DNA from: Lachnospiraceae bacterium
Lineage (GTDB): Bacteria; Bacillota; Clostridia; Lachnospirales; Lachnospiraceae
Length of the DNA stretch: 13,682 nt
Direction of reading: 5' to 3'
NCBI GenBank assembly: GCA_003488965.1
Contig: DNJW01000148.1
Span: forward strand, 1-13,682
The notes under the pieces: generated by a model
What the model saw: only the letters and a program-made list of their open reading frames with translations
Told to the model about the DNA's origin: nothing
Databases searched by the model: none
Position numbers and translations under genes: made by a program
Shown here: one piece after another, positions 1 to 6,841 of the stretch
How positions within the stretch are numbered: the stretch's first letter is position 1
Layout of the letters: every line of letters starts with the position of its first letter

Positions 1-744
1 CATATCCTCCGCACAGCAGGTCATCGCCATTCTTCCGGGTACAAAAAATCCCTTCGGGAATCCTTCCGGTTTCATTACCATGGCCACAAACTGTACTTTT
101 TTGCCGATATATCTTTCCAGATGATCCAAAGAATCCAAATACCAGATGCCGTATCCCTGATTGTCCAGCTCAATTATTTCATCCTCCAGACTATACGGAA
201 GATCATCTTCCATGATTTCGTCAATCTCTCCTTCCGAATTTTCAAATACAATATCAGCCTTCTGGTTAATCGCCTTAATATTTCTCTTATAGCTGTTCAA
301 ATCCTCAATACCGTCGCATCGGTTAAAAATAATCAGTTCCGATTTCCTTATCATTTCCGCCAATAGCGTTTTCATATTGTTAAAATACATGGGAAAGGTG
401 GAAGCATCTATGGTTGTTACTTGCTGCTCCAGCGTCCAGTGCCACGGCAGCTTCATATTCTTGTAATTCCACATACCGTTGTACTCAATAATAATCCGCT
501 CCGGCTTATGCTTTTTTTCAAGTTCTATCAGATGGGAAGGATTGAAATCCTCCTCGTCCTCTATAAGCTCCAGCACAGTCCTGCTTTCCCTCAATAAAAT
601 ATCGCTGTATTCGATTTCTCCTTCTTCGCAAAGAATTAAAAGAGTTTTCCCCTTAATCCGGAAATAAGGCTGTCCTAACGTATAAGTAATAAACTCTGTC
701 TTTCCGCTTTCCAGAAAACCGTTAATCATATAAACTGGTTTCAT
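1..744 (-). CDS. P-loop GTPase of the G3E/CobW type with TIGR03943-like tail, partial
   Basis: The gene starts at the ATG at 744-742, after GGAGG with 6 bases of spacing, and runs off the left edge after 248 codons with no stop, so it is 3'-partial. A P-loop is visible at residues 9-16 (GFLESGKT) and an NKxD-like motif NRCD at 141-144. The switch I region reads CEEGE rather than the ENEFG of typical CobW proteins, and the GCxCC metal-binding motif of that family is absent. From about residue 216 the chain changes to a segment ending FVPGRMAMTCCAED, which resembles the C-terminal domain of TIGR03943/DUF1980 (YcgQ-type) proteins. Those usually sit beside a putative permease (YcgR). The gene begins 23 bp after the stop of the CobW gene and shares its transcription unit. 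I infer a role in metal handling at the membrane with a permease encoded beyond the edge. The G3E assignment is firm from the P-loop and context; the tail assignment is moderate. Confidence 0.75.
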   Translation of the reverse strand, partial: MKPVYMINGFLESGKTEFITYTLGQPYFRIKGKTLLILCEEGEIEYSDILLRESRTVLELIEDEEDFNPSHLIELEKKHKPERIIIEYNGMWNYKNMKLPWHWTLEQQVTTIDASTFPMYFNNMKTLLAEMIRKSELIIFNRCDGIEDLNSYKRNIKAINQKADIVFENSEGEIDEIMEDDLPYSLEDEIIELDNQGYGIWYLDSLDHLERYIGKKVQFVAMVMKPEGFPKGFFVPGRMAMTCCAEDM

Positions 745-767
745 TTATGACCTCCGTTCCTGACAAA

Positions 768-1844
768 CTATTTATGAAAAAGTTTTTTCAGTTTCTCCTC
801 TTCCAGCTTAGAACCAATCACGCATATCTTGCCCGTTACATCCGGTTTTCCTTCCCTGATATCGCATTCGCCCGGTACATAATCAAAATATACCCATGTT
901 CCGTCACCGGCAGGAACCATTCCCTTCGCCCTAAGAACCAATCCGTATTCGTTTTCTTTTTCCAGTTCCTGCAGCAGCCTATCCACTTCCTCCGCTGTAT
1001 ATGATGCAGGCGTTTCCATTCCCCAGCTGGTAAATACCTCGTCTGCATGGTGGTGGTGATGATGTCCATGACTGCACTCTTCCCCGTCATGTTCATGATG
1101 ATGCTCCTGGCAGCATTCTTCCCCGTCGTGTTCATGATGGTGTTCCTCATGATGATGCTCATGGCAGCATTCTTCCCCGTCGTGTTCATGGTGATGCTCA
1201 TGCTCATGTTTTCTGCGCACTTCCTCCATCAGTTCGGCTTCCAGGTCTTTTGCTCCTTCAATGGTCTCCAGAATATTTTTTCCCTCCAGTTCTTCCCAAG
1301 GAGTCGTCACAATGGTTGCCTTCCCGTTATGCTCTCTGATTAAATTTACGCATGCCTCAAGTTTCTCCCCGGTTATCTTTCCGGTTCTGCTTAAGATAAT
1401 AGTTCCTGCATTTTCAATCTGGTTAATGAAAAACTCCCCGAAATTCTTCATGTACATTTTGCATTTCACCGCATCCACTACAGCTACCGCACTGTTCAGC
1501 TGCACTTCTGCCTCCGATACCACATCTTGTACCGCTTTCATGACATCCGACAGTTTGCCTACCCCGGAAGGCTCTATCAAAATCCTTTCCGGTGCATAGG
1601 TATCCAGCACTTCCTTTAATGATGTGCCGAAATCTCCTACCAGGGAACAGCAGATGCAGCCCGAATTCATCTCCTTGATTTCAATTCCCGATTCCTTCAA
1701 AAAACCGCCGTCAATGCCGATTTCACCGAATTCATTTTCTATTAATACTACCTTTGTATCTGCCAAAGCCTCTTTTAACAGCTTCTTTATCAATGTGGTC
1801 TTACCGGCTCCCAGAAAACCGGATACAATATCAATTTTAGTCAT
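768..1844 (-). CDS. CobW/COG0523 family GTPase, probable metallochaperone with His/Cys-rich repeats
   Basis: The 358-residue protein has the G3E GTPase layout: P-loop GFLGAGKTT at 9-17, ENEFG at 36-40, the metal-binding GCICC motif at 62-66 and a Walker B-type segment ending IEPSG at 90-94. The usual NKxD base-specificity motif is replaced by SRTG near 152-155. Residues 213-266 form a His/Glu/Cys-rich linker with the unit HHHEHDGEECC given three times, ending in six consecutive His. A CobW C-terminal domain follows (about 268-358). Family members deliver metals such as zinc, cobalt or iron to target proteins in a GTP-dependent way; here the metal is unknown and zinc or nickel is only inferred from the His/Cys richness. 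The ATG at 1844 follows an AGGAG-type site. It is the first gene of a unit with the downstream GTPase, driven by the promoter at 1886-1914. Confidence 0.92.
   Translation of the reverse strand: MTKIDIVSGFLGAGKTTLIKKLLKEALADTKVVLIENEFGEIGIDGGFLKESGIEIKEMNSGCICCSLVGDFGTSLKEVLDTYAPERILIEPSGVGKLSDVMKAVQDVVSEAEVQLNSAVAVVDAVKCKMYMKNFGEFFINQIENAGTIILSRTGKITGEKLEACVNLIREHNGKATIVTTPWEELEGKNILETIEGAKDLEAELMEEVRRKHEHEHHHEHDGEECCHEHHHEEHHHEHDGEECCQEHHHEHDGEECSHGHHHHHHADEVFTSWGMETPASYTAEEVDRLLQELEKENEYGLVLRAKGMVPAGDGTWVYFDYVPGECDIREGKPDVTGKICVIGSKLEEEKLKKLFHK
1047..1208 (-). repeat. In-frame tandem repeats encoding His/Cys metal-binding linker
   Basis: Inside the CobW gene three imperfect copies of a unit encode HHHEHDGEEC plus C or S. 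Two of the copies share a near-identical DNA stretch (attcttccccgtcgtgttca on the + strand). The array ends in a CAT/CAC run for six His. DNA-level near identity suggests expansion by slippage or recombination, so copy number may vary between strains. Confidence 0.85.
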
Positions 1845-1885
1845 CTTTATATGCGCTCCTTTCCAAAAACTTCATTCTTTAATGT

Positions 1886-1914
1886 ATTTTGCACTTGTTT
1901 TGAGTTTATGTCAA
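1886..1914 (-). promoter_or_regulatory. Sigma-70 type promoter of the CobW-GTPase unit
   Basis: Reading the minus strand, a perfect -35 TTGACA (1914-1909) is followed after 17 bases by CAAAAT (1891-1886), with the CobW start 42 bases further on. The promoter is embedded in an imperfect inverted repeat (TTTTGC..ACTTG at 1887-1897 against CAAGT..GCAAAA at 1912-1927). That repeat could be an operator for a metal-responsive repressor, but it does not match a Zur or Fur box that I know. Confidence 0.6.
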
Positions 1915-1956
1915 GTTTTACGCAAAAAACATATTGACTGGTACATCACCCAGAAC

Positions 1957-2406
1957 TCATCTTTCCATTCTCACAACCATCTCGGTTGTTCCTTCTTCTA
2001 TCCGCCGTTTCTGTGTCAGCACAAAACCATGGTTTTGATAAAAGCGGATTGCCCTGTCATTCTTTTCCAGCACAAATAACCAACGGACATCAAATTTCTG
2101 AATTGCAAAATCAATCAGCATTGCCCCAATACCGTTATTCTGAAAAAAACAATCTACATACAGTTCTTTTATCCACTTACCCTCTATGTGAATCATTCCC
2201 TTTACAAATTCATCATCATATACCCAAATATTTTCCAGCATTTCCGGATTGGCTATATATTCTTCTGCCAAAGGAACCACTTGTATCTCGCCGAACGAAA
2301 CCTTATCATTATGAAAAATCCTTCTATAATTCATTCTCTTTGTAAAAACCAGTATTTCCGCAATTCTTGATACGTCTCTTAATGCTGCCTTTCTGATATA
2401 ACCCAT
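1957..2406 (-). CDS. GNAT family N-acetyltransferase
   Basis: A 149-residue single-domain protein of usual GNAT length. The acetyl-CoA pyrophosphate-binding motif A is seen around residues 81-101 (LYVDCFFQNNGIG, matching Q/R-x-x-G-x-G/A). Motif B lies near 113-128 (LEKNDRAIRFYQNHGF). It should transfer an acetyl group from acetyl-CoA to an amine; the acceptor cannot be told from the sequence. The ATG at 2406 has an AAGGGAGAG site just upstream. It starts 23 bp after the methyltransferase stop, so the two genes are probably co-transcribed. No clear terminator follows it before the CobW promoter; a weak CTGG/CCAG hairpin with a T-run lies at about 1930-1955. Confidence 0.9.
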   Translation of the reverse strand: MGYIRKAALRDVSRIAEILVFTKRMNYRRIFHNDKVSFGEIQVVPLAEEYIANPEMLENIWVYDDEFVKGMIHIEGKWIKELYVDCFFQNNGIGAMLIDFAIQKFDVRWLFVLEKNDRAIRFYQNHGFVLTQKRRIEEGTTEMVVRMER

Positions 2407-2429
2407 ATCAATCTCTCCCTTTCTGCCCT

Positions 2430-3206
2430 TTAGAGGGCTTTTATATACCAGCTATACCCACTAAAGATGAATACCTTCTTTTCCTCTTGAAAAACCGGAG
2501 CCAGCGACTGTTCAAACCACTTTTGTACCTCTTCTGTACTTCTTCCCTCTCCCTCAATTTTAGCATTCACATTGGACTGTATCATCATAAACCGGATAAA
2601 AGCCTCCATGTCAAATTCATATTCCATCTCATGGCTCACTTGGCGCAGCATGGAAAATCCATAAGGTCTTACATCGTCCTTTGTCCATATATGCTCATTG
2701 CGGGATGGTCTGGGAAACTCTTCCAGATAAGCATGATGCCACCATGAAAAATATTTTTCACTTCTGCTCCCTTTCATTTTATCGGATATTCCGAAATCAT
2801 AAATGATAACATACCCATGCTCATTCATAATTTTTTTTAGATTCCGCAAAAAAGCTCCTCTCTCTACCCACTGGATGACACCGGCCGCCGTAACAATATC
2901 ATATCCTCCTGCCACGGCGGGAATCTCCTCCGCTTTGCTTACAATGAAATCATAGCCCTGCCTGTCTGCACATACCTCTTTTGCCGCCTCTATCATTTTT
3001 GCTGAAATATCCGCCCCCGTCACATGACTGCATATCTCCCTTAAAGCTTTGGAAGAAAGACCGGCGCCGCATCCTGCATCCAGCCCATTGGCAAACTTTT
3101 TATCCGTAACTTCCTTCCTGAACCGGTCAATCACCTGCCTATGCAGAAAAGGTCTGTTCCTATACCCTTGTACAATCCGTTGATAATCAAAGTCTTTGCT
3201 GTTCAT
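2430..3206 (-). CDS. Class I SAM-dependent methyltransferase
   Basis: I chose the ATG at 3206 (258 residues) because GAGAGGAAAAG lies directly before it; the frame stays open to an upstream ATG at 3275 but that one has no ribosome binding site. Motif I is clear at residues 42-49 (LDAGCGAG) and the ribose-binding acidic residue lies in TGADIS at 63-68. A DIVTAAGVIQW segment at 103-113 matches the Methyltransf_11/25 fold. The C-terminal half (FSWWHHAY and beyond) is an added substrate lid. Such enzymes methylate small molecules, and the substrate is unknown. It is the first gene of a pair with the downstream GNAT. A perfect 6-bp stem hairpin (3224-3239) lies in its leader. Confidence 0.88.
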   Translation of the reverse strand: MNSKDFDYQRIVQGYRNRPFLHRQVIDRFRKEVTDKKFANGLDAGCGAGLSSKALREICSHVTGADISAKMIEAAKEVCADRQGYDFIVSKAEEIPAVAGGYDIVTAAGVIQWVERGAFLRNLKKIMNEHGYVIIYDFGISDKMKGSRSEKYFSWWHHAYLEEFPRPSRNEHIWTKDDVRPYGFSMLRQVSHEMEYEFDMEAFIRFMMIQSNVNAKIEGEGRSTEEVQKWFEQSLAPVFQEEKKVFIFSGYSWYIKAL

Positions 3207-3223
3207 TCTTTTCCTCTCAAGTA

Positions 3224-3239
3224 ATGCGCTGATGCGCAT
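3224..3239 (-). promoter_or_regulatory. Short inverted repeat in methyltransferase leader
   Basis: ATGCGC and GCGCAT are separated by four bases, forming a 6-bp stem 18 bases upstream of the chosen methyltransferase start. It could form a leader hairpin or an operator half-site pair; nothing else supports a specific role. Confidence 0.3.
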
Positions 3240-3265
3240 GCATGTCATCAATTTCCTACCGAAAG

Positions 3266-3285
3266 TTGGTGACATGTGGTATAAT
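3266..3285 (+). promoter_or_regulatory. Extended -10 promoter of the alanyl-tRNA editing gene
   Basis: TGTGGTATAAT ends at 3285 and is a full match to the Gram-positive extended -10 (TRTGnTATAAT). No good -35 is seen 17 bases upstream (TACCGA), as is usual for extended -10 promoters. The start codon lies 58 bases downstream. Confidence 0.7.
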
Positions 3286-3343
3286 AGTTAATTGGAATTT
3301 TGTAATCGCTTAAACATATAAAACCAGAAAGGACACACCGATT

Positions 3344-4570
3344 ATGATGACTACAAAAAAACTATATGATGAAGATGCCTACCGGACCCAGTTTAATGCC
3401 TCCGTTCTTTCCTGCGAACCTCACCCGGTTTCAGACAAAGAGGCCGAAGCCCGGATACCTCTTTATGATATTGTACTGGACCAAACTCTCTTTTTTCCTG
3501 AAGAGGGCGGGCAGAATGCCGATACCGGTTCGGTCAATTCCCATCCGGTGCTTGATGTGCAGATAAAGGACGGAATCATCGTCCACACTACTGATGCTCC
3601 CTTTGCCCCCGGCAGCGAAATTACCGGACAGATAGACTGGAAGCCCCGTTATTCCAATATGCAGCAACATTCCGGGGAACATATTATATCCGGACTGGTT
3701 CACTCCTACTTCGGTTATGACAATGTAGGTTTCCATCTGGGCGTCAAAAACGTGACCTTGGACTTCAACGGTTTCCTGACTCCAGAGCAGCTGGAACTGA
3801 TAGAAACCCTTGCCAATGAAGCAATTTACCAGAACATTGAAATCAATGCAGTCTATCCTCCTAAGGAGCAGCTGGATATTTTGGAATACCGCAGCAAAAT
3901 AGAATTGACCGGTCCGGTCCGCATTGTTACTATCCCCGGATACGATATCTGCGCCTGCTGCGCTCCCCATGTAAAGCGGACTGGGGAAATCGGTATCATA
4001 AAAATAACCGATGCTGTCAGATATAAAGGAGGCATACGTATCAGTATCCAATGCGGGAACCGTGCACTGGAGGACTTCCGGATGAAACAGCAGCAGCTCA
4101 ATGCCATTTCTGTCCTTTTGTCCGCCAAACAAGAAACGGCAGCCGATGCGGTTGCCAAACTAAAGGAAGATATGTTTACCCTCAAAGGCCAGATGTTCGC
4201 CCTTCAAAACAGCCTGATAGAACAGAAAGCCGCTGCCATTTTGCAGGAATCGGAAAATCTGCTGCTGTTTGAAAGCCATCTGGAACCAGCTATGCAGAAA
4301 AACTATGCCAATCTTCTGACAGAAAAGTGTTCCGGCATTTGTATCATTTTTACCGGCAATGACAAAGAGGGCTACCGCTATATCATAGCATCCCTTTCCC
4401 AAGATGTCCGGCCTCTTAACAATCTTCTGAAAACACAGCTTCAAGCCAAAGGCGGCGGCAGCAAAGAAATGGTACAAGGCTCCTGCCATTCTTCAAAAGA
4501 ACAGATATGTCACTTATTTGAAAACTGTGCCGGTCAATATCTTAACGGCCGTCTGCAGCTTTATACATAA
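3344..4570 (+). CDS. Alanyl-tRNA editing protein (AlaX-L type, with DHHA1 domain)
   Basis: The 408-residue protein lacks the catalytic core of alanyl-tRNA synthetase but has its editing parts. The N-terminal tRNA_SAD-type domain carries the zinc/catalytic ligands HSGEH (H109, H113) and CCAPH (C205, H209), the equivalent of HxxxH and CGGTH. A helical coiled linker (about 235-300) follows, then a DHHA1 domain with GGGSKEMVQGS at 370-380. It should hydrolyse Ser or Gly mischarged on tRNA-Ala in the cytoplasm. It is the only plus-strand gene and diverges from the methyltransferase. Two ATGs lie in tandem (3344, 3347); AGAAAGGA at 3326-3333 serves either. Length fits the AlaX-L class. Confidence 0.92.
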   Translation: MMTTKKLYDEDAYRTQFNASVLSCEPHPVSDKEAEARIPLYDIVLDQTLFFPEEGGQNADTGSVNSHPVLDVQIKDGIIVHTTDAPFAPGSEITGQIDWKPRYSNMQQHSGEHIISGLVHSYFGYDNVGFHLGVKNVTLDFNGFLTPEQLELIETLANEAIYQNIEINAVYPPKEQLDILEYRSKIELTGPVRIVTIPGYDICACCAPHVKRTGEIGIIKITDAVRYKGGIRISIQCGNRALEDFRMKQQQLNAISVLLSAKQETAADAVAKLKEDMFTLKGQMFALQNSLIEQKAAAILQESENLLLFESHLEPAMQKNYANLLTEKCSGICIIFTGNDKEGYRYIIASLSQDVRPLNNLLKTQLQAKGGGSKEMVQGSCHSSKEQICHLFENCAGQYLNGRLQLYT

Positions 4571-4578
4571 TTTTAATA

Positions 4579-4599
4579 GGGGATTCCAAAGGAATCCCC
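4579..4599. terminator. Hairpin terminator between convergent genes
   Basis: GGGGATTCC and GGAATCCCC form a perfect 9-bp stem with an AAA loop, 9 bases after the alanyl-tRNA editing stop and 27 bases past the hemerythrin stop. On the minus strand an AT-rich TATTAAAATT follows; on the plus strand the tail is not T-rich. A weaker second hairpin (CTCTG/CAGAG, 4605-4621) lies beside it. The position suggests bidirectional use. Confidence 0.65.
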
Positions 4600-4625
4600 C
4601 TCTGCTCTGTCAAAACCAGAGAAAT

Positions 4626-5015
4626 CTATTTCCCAATTAATTTATCCGTCTGCATGATATGTTCTACCAGCCAGTCCGTTACAAACTTCAGCAAATCTTC
4701 AATTGCTTTTTCCTGGTCATCATCAACCACGTCCAAATCTATAGACTCCAGCTTCTGCCTGAAATTGTCATGCTGAACCTTCTGCGTAAACATCCGTTTG
4801 TACTGGATGCTTTCCATATAAGCTTCCTCATGTTCAAAATGCATATGCGTATAATCTTTCAGCCTCTGAATCAATGCTGCTATATCGTCATACTTGTCCG
4901 GCACAAATTCATTTTTGCATAACTCATAGATTTCATCTGCTATTCCAAACAATACCTTATGTTCACTGTCAATAGACTCAATTCCTGTTAAATATTCATC
5001 CTTCAACTCGTACAT
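4626..5015 (-). CDS. Bacteriohemerythrin (hemerythrin-like diiron protein)
   Basis: I chose the ATG at 5015 (129 residues) with AGGTGG six bases upstream; a TTG two codons earlier is also possible, since AGGAG lies six bases before it. The four-helix hemerythrin ligand pattern is visible: H19 (IDSEHK), H59 and E63 (HFEHEE), H82 (QHDNF), H119 and D124 (VEHIMQTD). The position four residues before H82, normally a His in the HxxxH pair, is Gln78 in my alignment, so one iron ligand may be missing. Such proteins bind O2 or store iron and protect anaerobes from oxygen. It stands alone, between the hairpin terminator and its own promoter. Confidence 0.93.
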   Translation of the reverse strand: MYELKDEYLTGIESIDSEHKVLFGIADEIYELCKNEFVPDKYDDIAALIQRLKDYTHMHFEHEEAYMESIQYKRMFTQKVQHDNFRQKLESIDLDVVDDDQEKAIEDLLKFVTDWLVEHIMQTDKLIGK

Positions 5016-5037
5016 AAACAACCACCTCTCCTAACTC

Positions 5038-5058
5038 TATGATATTTTAAATATCATA
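5038..5058. promoter_or_regulatory. 21-bp perfect palindrome over hemerythrin transcription start, candidate operator
   Basis: TATGATATTT-T-AAATATCATA is a perfect inverted repeat with a one-base centre. It contains the hemerythrin -10 hexamer and covers the expected start site, the classic position for a repressor. It resembles Fur/PerR family sites in AT content and symmetry but is not a 7-1-7 Fur match. Confidence 0.5.
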
Positions 5059-5081
5059 CCATAGATTACCGGAAATGAAAA
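5053..5081 (-). promoter_or_regulatory. Hemerythrin promoter
   Basis: On the minus strand TTTTCA (5081-5076) and TATGAT (5058-5053) are spaced by 17 bases, and TGG before the -10 gives an extended -10. The -10 lies inside the 21-bp palindrome. Confidence 0.6.
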
Positions 5082-5120
5082 TTCTTTTTTCAAAAGTAAT
5101 TATGCTCTATCCGGCACCGG

Positions 5121-6731
5121 TTACTTCTCCACCCGGATTACCCCATTATTCTCTATTTCCTTATTGCTGCCTACAATCACCTCTTCCTCCTTTGCCACGG
5201 TGCCGGTCTCCAGGGCAGCATAATCATCGTTCCTGTCAAGAACCTTTACATAGCGCATCTCCACATATCTTTCTCTTCCCAGTATTCCTTCCCTTACCCC
5301 TGCCAGATAAATATAATACCGCCCTCCTGCTCCTTCCTGATGCAGGGCATCTGCCGGAATACAGCATTCATAGCTTTCCGAAGCTTCATATTTTGTCATA
5401 CTCCCGCTCATCCCAAGCGTCCCGCTGTCCTGGGGCAGATAGACTACGGCACGGTAAAAACCGGAAGCATCCTCTTCCAAATAGTTGATTTCCAGTTCTC
5501 TTTTTCCTTCCGGCGTGTCCAATGTGACGGTATCCCCCTGATTGACATATTTCTTCTGTTCCTTGCTAATCAATGTTTCAAACTGATAGGGCACCTCTTT
5601 ATCCGCACAGACTATCGCCGCCCCGTCTGCCGTTCTCTCCCCTACCGTTACATTGACCCTTGTTACCGTAGCGTTCCTGTCGCTGGCTACCTTTCCCTCC
5701 GCTTTATATATCTCACGATACTTTTCAATGTCTTTTGTCAGGTTTTCCAGCTCCATCCGGTAGATTTCCAGAGTACTGTCTATCCTGTCCGGCTCCCCGG
5801 CATCCTCCAGCTTCCTGTCCGCATCCCGGAGATTGTCCGCATTGCCGGTCAATGCATCCTCCCTTTCATATTCCGCACTTTGCACACTTTTCTCCAAAGC
5901 CTCTTTTTCATTTTCCCAAGCCGTCTTTTTACTGTCTTCTCCGTCAAAATCCGGCTGCTGCTTGGGATTCGCCATATAATTCTCGTAACTGCCCTGGGAA
6001 GCCGCCAGCCTGTCCTTTGCCTCCTGCAGCTCTTTTTCCGCTTTCTCTATTTCCTCCCCGTTTCCGCTTTCTTTTATTTCTTTCAGATGCTTTTCCTTTT
6101 CCGCCACATTGACCTGATTGCCGGATACCGTAGCTGCCATCTGCTTTCCTTCTTCTACCCAGGCATTATAGTCACTGTAAGCCTTCTTTCTTTCCTCTTC
6201 GGAGGTTATGTCCAATCCCTTACCGTTAAAATCCGACAACTTTTCTTCTGCCTGCTGCAGCTTTCTGTCCGCCCGTTCCAGCGCGATTCCTGCTTTATCC
6301 TGAGTTACTTCCAAATCCTCCTTCGCACGGCTGATATCCCTCTGTCGTCCCAGCTCATCCAATGCACGGTTTCTTTCCAAATCCTTTATCTGATATTCCA
6401 GTTTCGCCGCCTCCAGCTTTTTTGCCTCAATCACTTCTTCCAAATCATCCTTATCCAGCCAGAACAGCTCGCTGCCTTCCTCCACCTCATCTCCGGCACG
6501 CACACATATTTTCTCTACTCTAAGCCCCGGCAACGTATGGATTGCCACATCGCTTCCCTGCTTTACAATCCCGTCCGTTTCCACGATATGCTCTATACGC
6601 CTTTTTTCCGGTGCGGAAATTGTTACGCGGGGCAGTTTGGACACATAAATACTTTTAGAAATCAGTGTGCATATCCACATGAAAATGAAAAAAGCAACCA
6701 GCCCCGCCGCCATTTTTTCTTTCCTCTTCAT
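5121..6731 (-). CDS. HlyD/RND-type membrane fusion (periplasmic adaptor-like) protein
   Basis: The 536-residue protein has a short basic N-terminus and one membrane segment (about 8-30). A lipoyl/barrel-sandwich half follows (about 55-93), with the typical GxVxxGxxVAIHTLPGLRVEKI...AGDEVEEG pattern. A long charged coiled coil spans about 95-345. The second barrel-sandwich half (GKVASDRNATVTRVNVTVGERT, about 345-370) is followed by beta-barrel and C-terminal domains. The coiled coil is longer than in most RND adaptors. Family members link an inner-membrane transporter to the outside; in a Gram-positive the adaptor would act in the cell wall zone. The partner transporter is not adjacent unless it is the Wzm-like permease upstream. 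The ATG at 6731 has AGGAG eight bases upstream. It is the last gene of the rfbA operon; no strong terminator follows. Confidence 0.85.
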   Translation of the reverse strand: MKRKEKMAAGLVAFFIFMWICTLISKSIYVSKLPRVTISAPEKRRIEHIVETDGIVKQGSDVAIHTLPGLRVEKICVRAGDEVEEGSELFWLDKDDLEEVIEAKKLEAAKLEYQIKDLERNRALDELGRQRDISRAKEDLEVTQDKAGIALERADRKLQQAEEKLSDFNGKGLDITSEEERKKAYSDYNAWVEEGKQMAATVSGNQVNVAEKEKHLKEIKESGNGEEIEKAEKELQEAKDRLAASQGSYENYMANPKQQPDFDGEDSKKTAWENEKEALEKSVQSAEYEREDALTGNADNLRDADRKLEDAGEPDRIDSTLEIYRMELENLTKDIEKYREIYKAEGKVASDRNATVTRVNVTVGERTADGAAIVCADKEVPYQFETLISKEQKKYVNQGDTVTLDTPEGKRELEINYLEEDASGFYRAVVYLPQDSGTLGMSGSMTKYEASESYECCIPADALHQEGAGGRYYIYLAGVREGILGRERYVEMRYVKVLDRNDDYAALETGTVAKEEEVIVGSNKEIENNGVIRVEK

Positions 6732-6762
6732 CCCCTTAGCTCCTTTCCTATCTGGACAATTT

Positions 6763-6838
6763 TAGTCAATTGCAAAACCAGTAAATTTGCTGAATATTCT
6801 GACAATATTTCCACCATTTATGGTTTCTCAATTACCTA
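6763..6838. repeat. Inverted-repeat intergenic element, copy 1 (MITE-like)
   Basis: A 76-bp element fills the gap between the permease stop and the HlyD-like gene. Its ends are TAGTCAATTGCAAAACC and, inverted, TAGGTAATTGAGAAACC, matching at 13 of 17 positions. The same end types occur at 8494-8562. A central ATTCTGACAAT also resembles the other copy. Ends in TA could reflect a TA target duplication. In RNA it would form a hairpin between the two genes. Confidence 0.6.
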
Positions 6839-6841
6839 TTC

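Noticed and set aside
1047..1064. Six-His run as an engineered tag or vector contamination
   Set aside because: It is part of a natural His/Cys linker inside a complete CobW protein, with the C-terminal domain following.
1930..1955. CTGG/CCAG hairpin with T-run after the GNAT gene as a terminator
   Set aside because: The stem has four pairs and the T-run lies several bases away, too weak to call.
3207..3275. Upstream ATG extending the methyltransferase by 23 residues
   Set aside because: There is no ribosome binding site, it would run into the divergent promoter at 3280, and the extra residues are not part of the methyltransferase fold.
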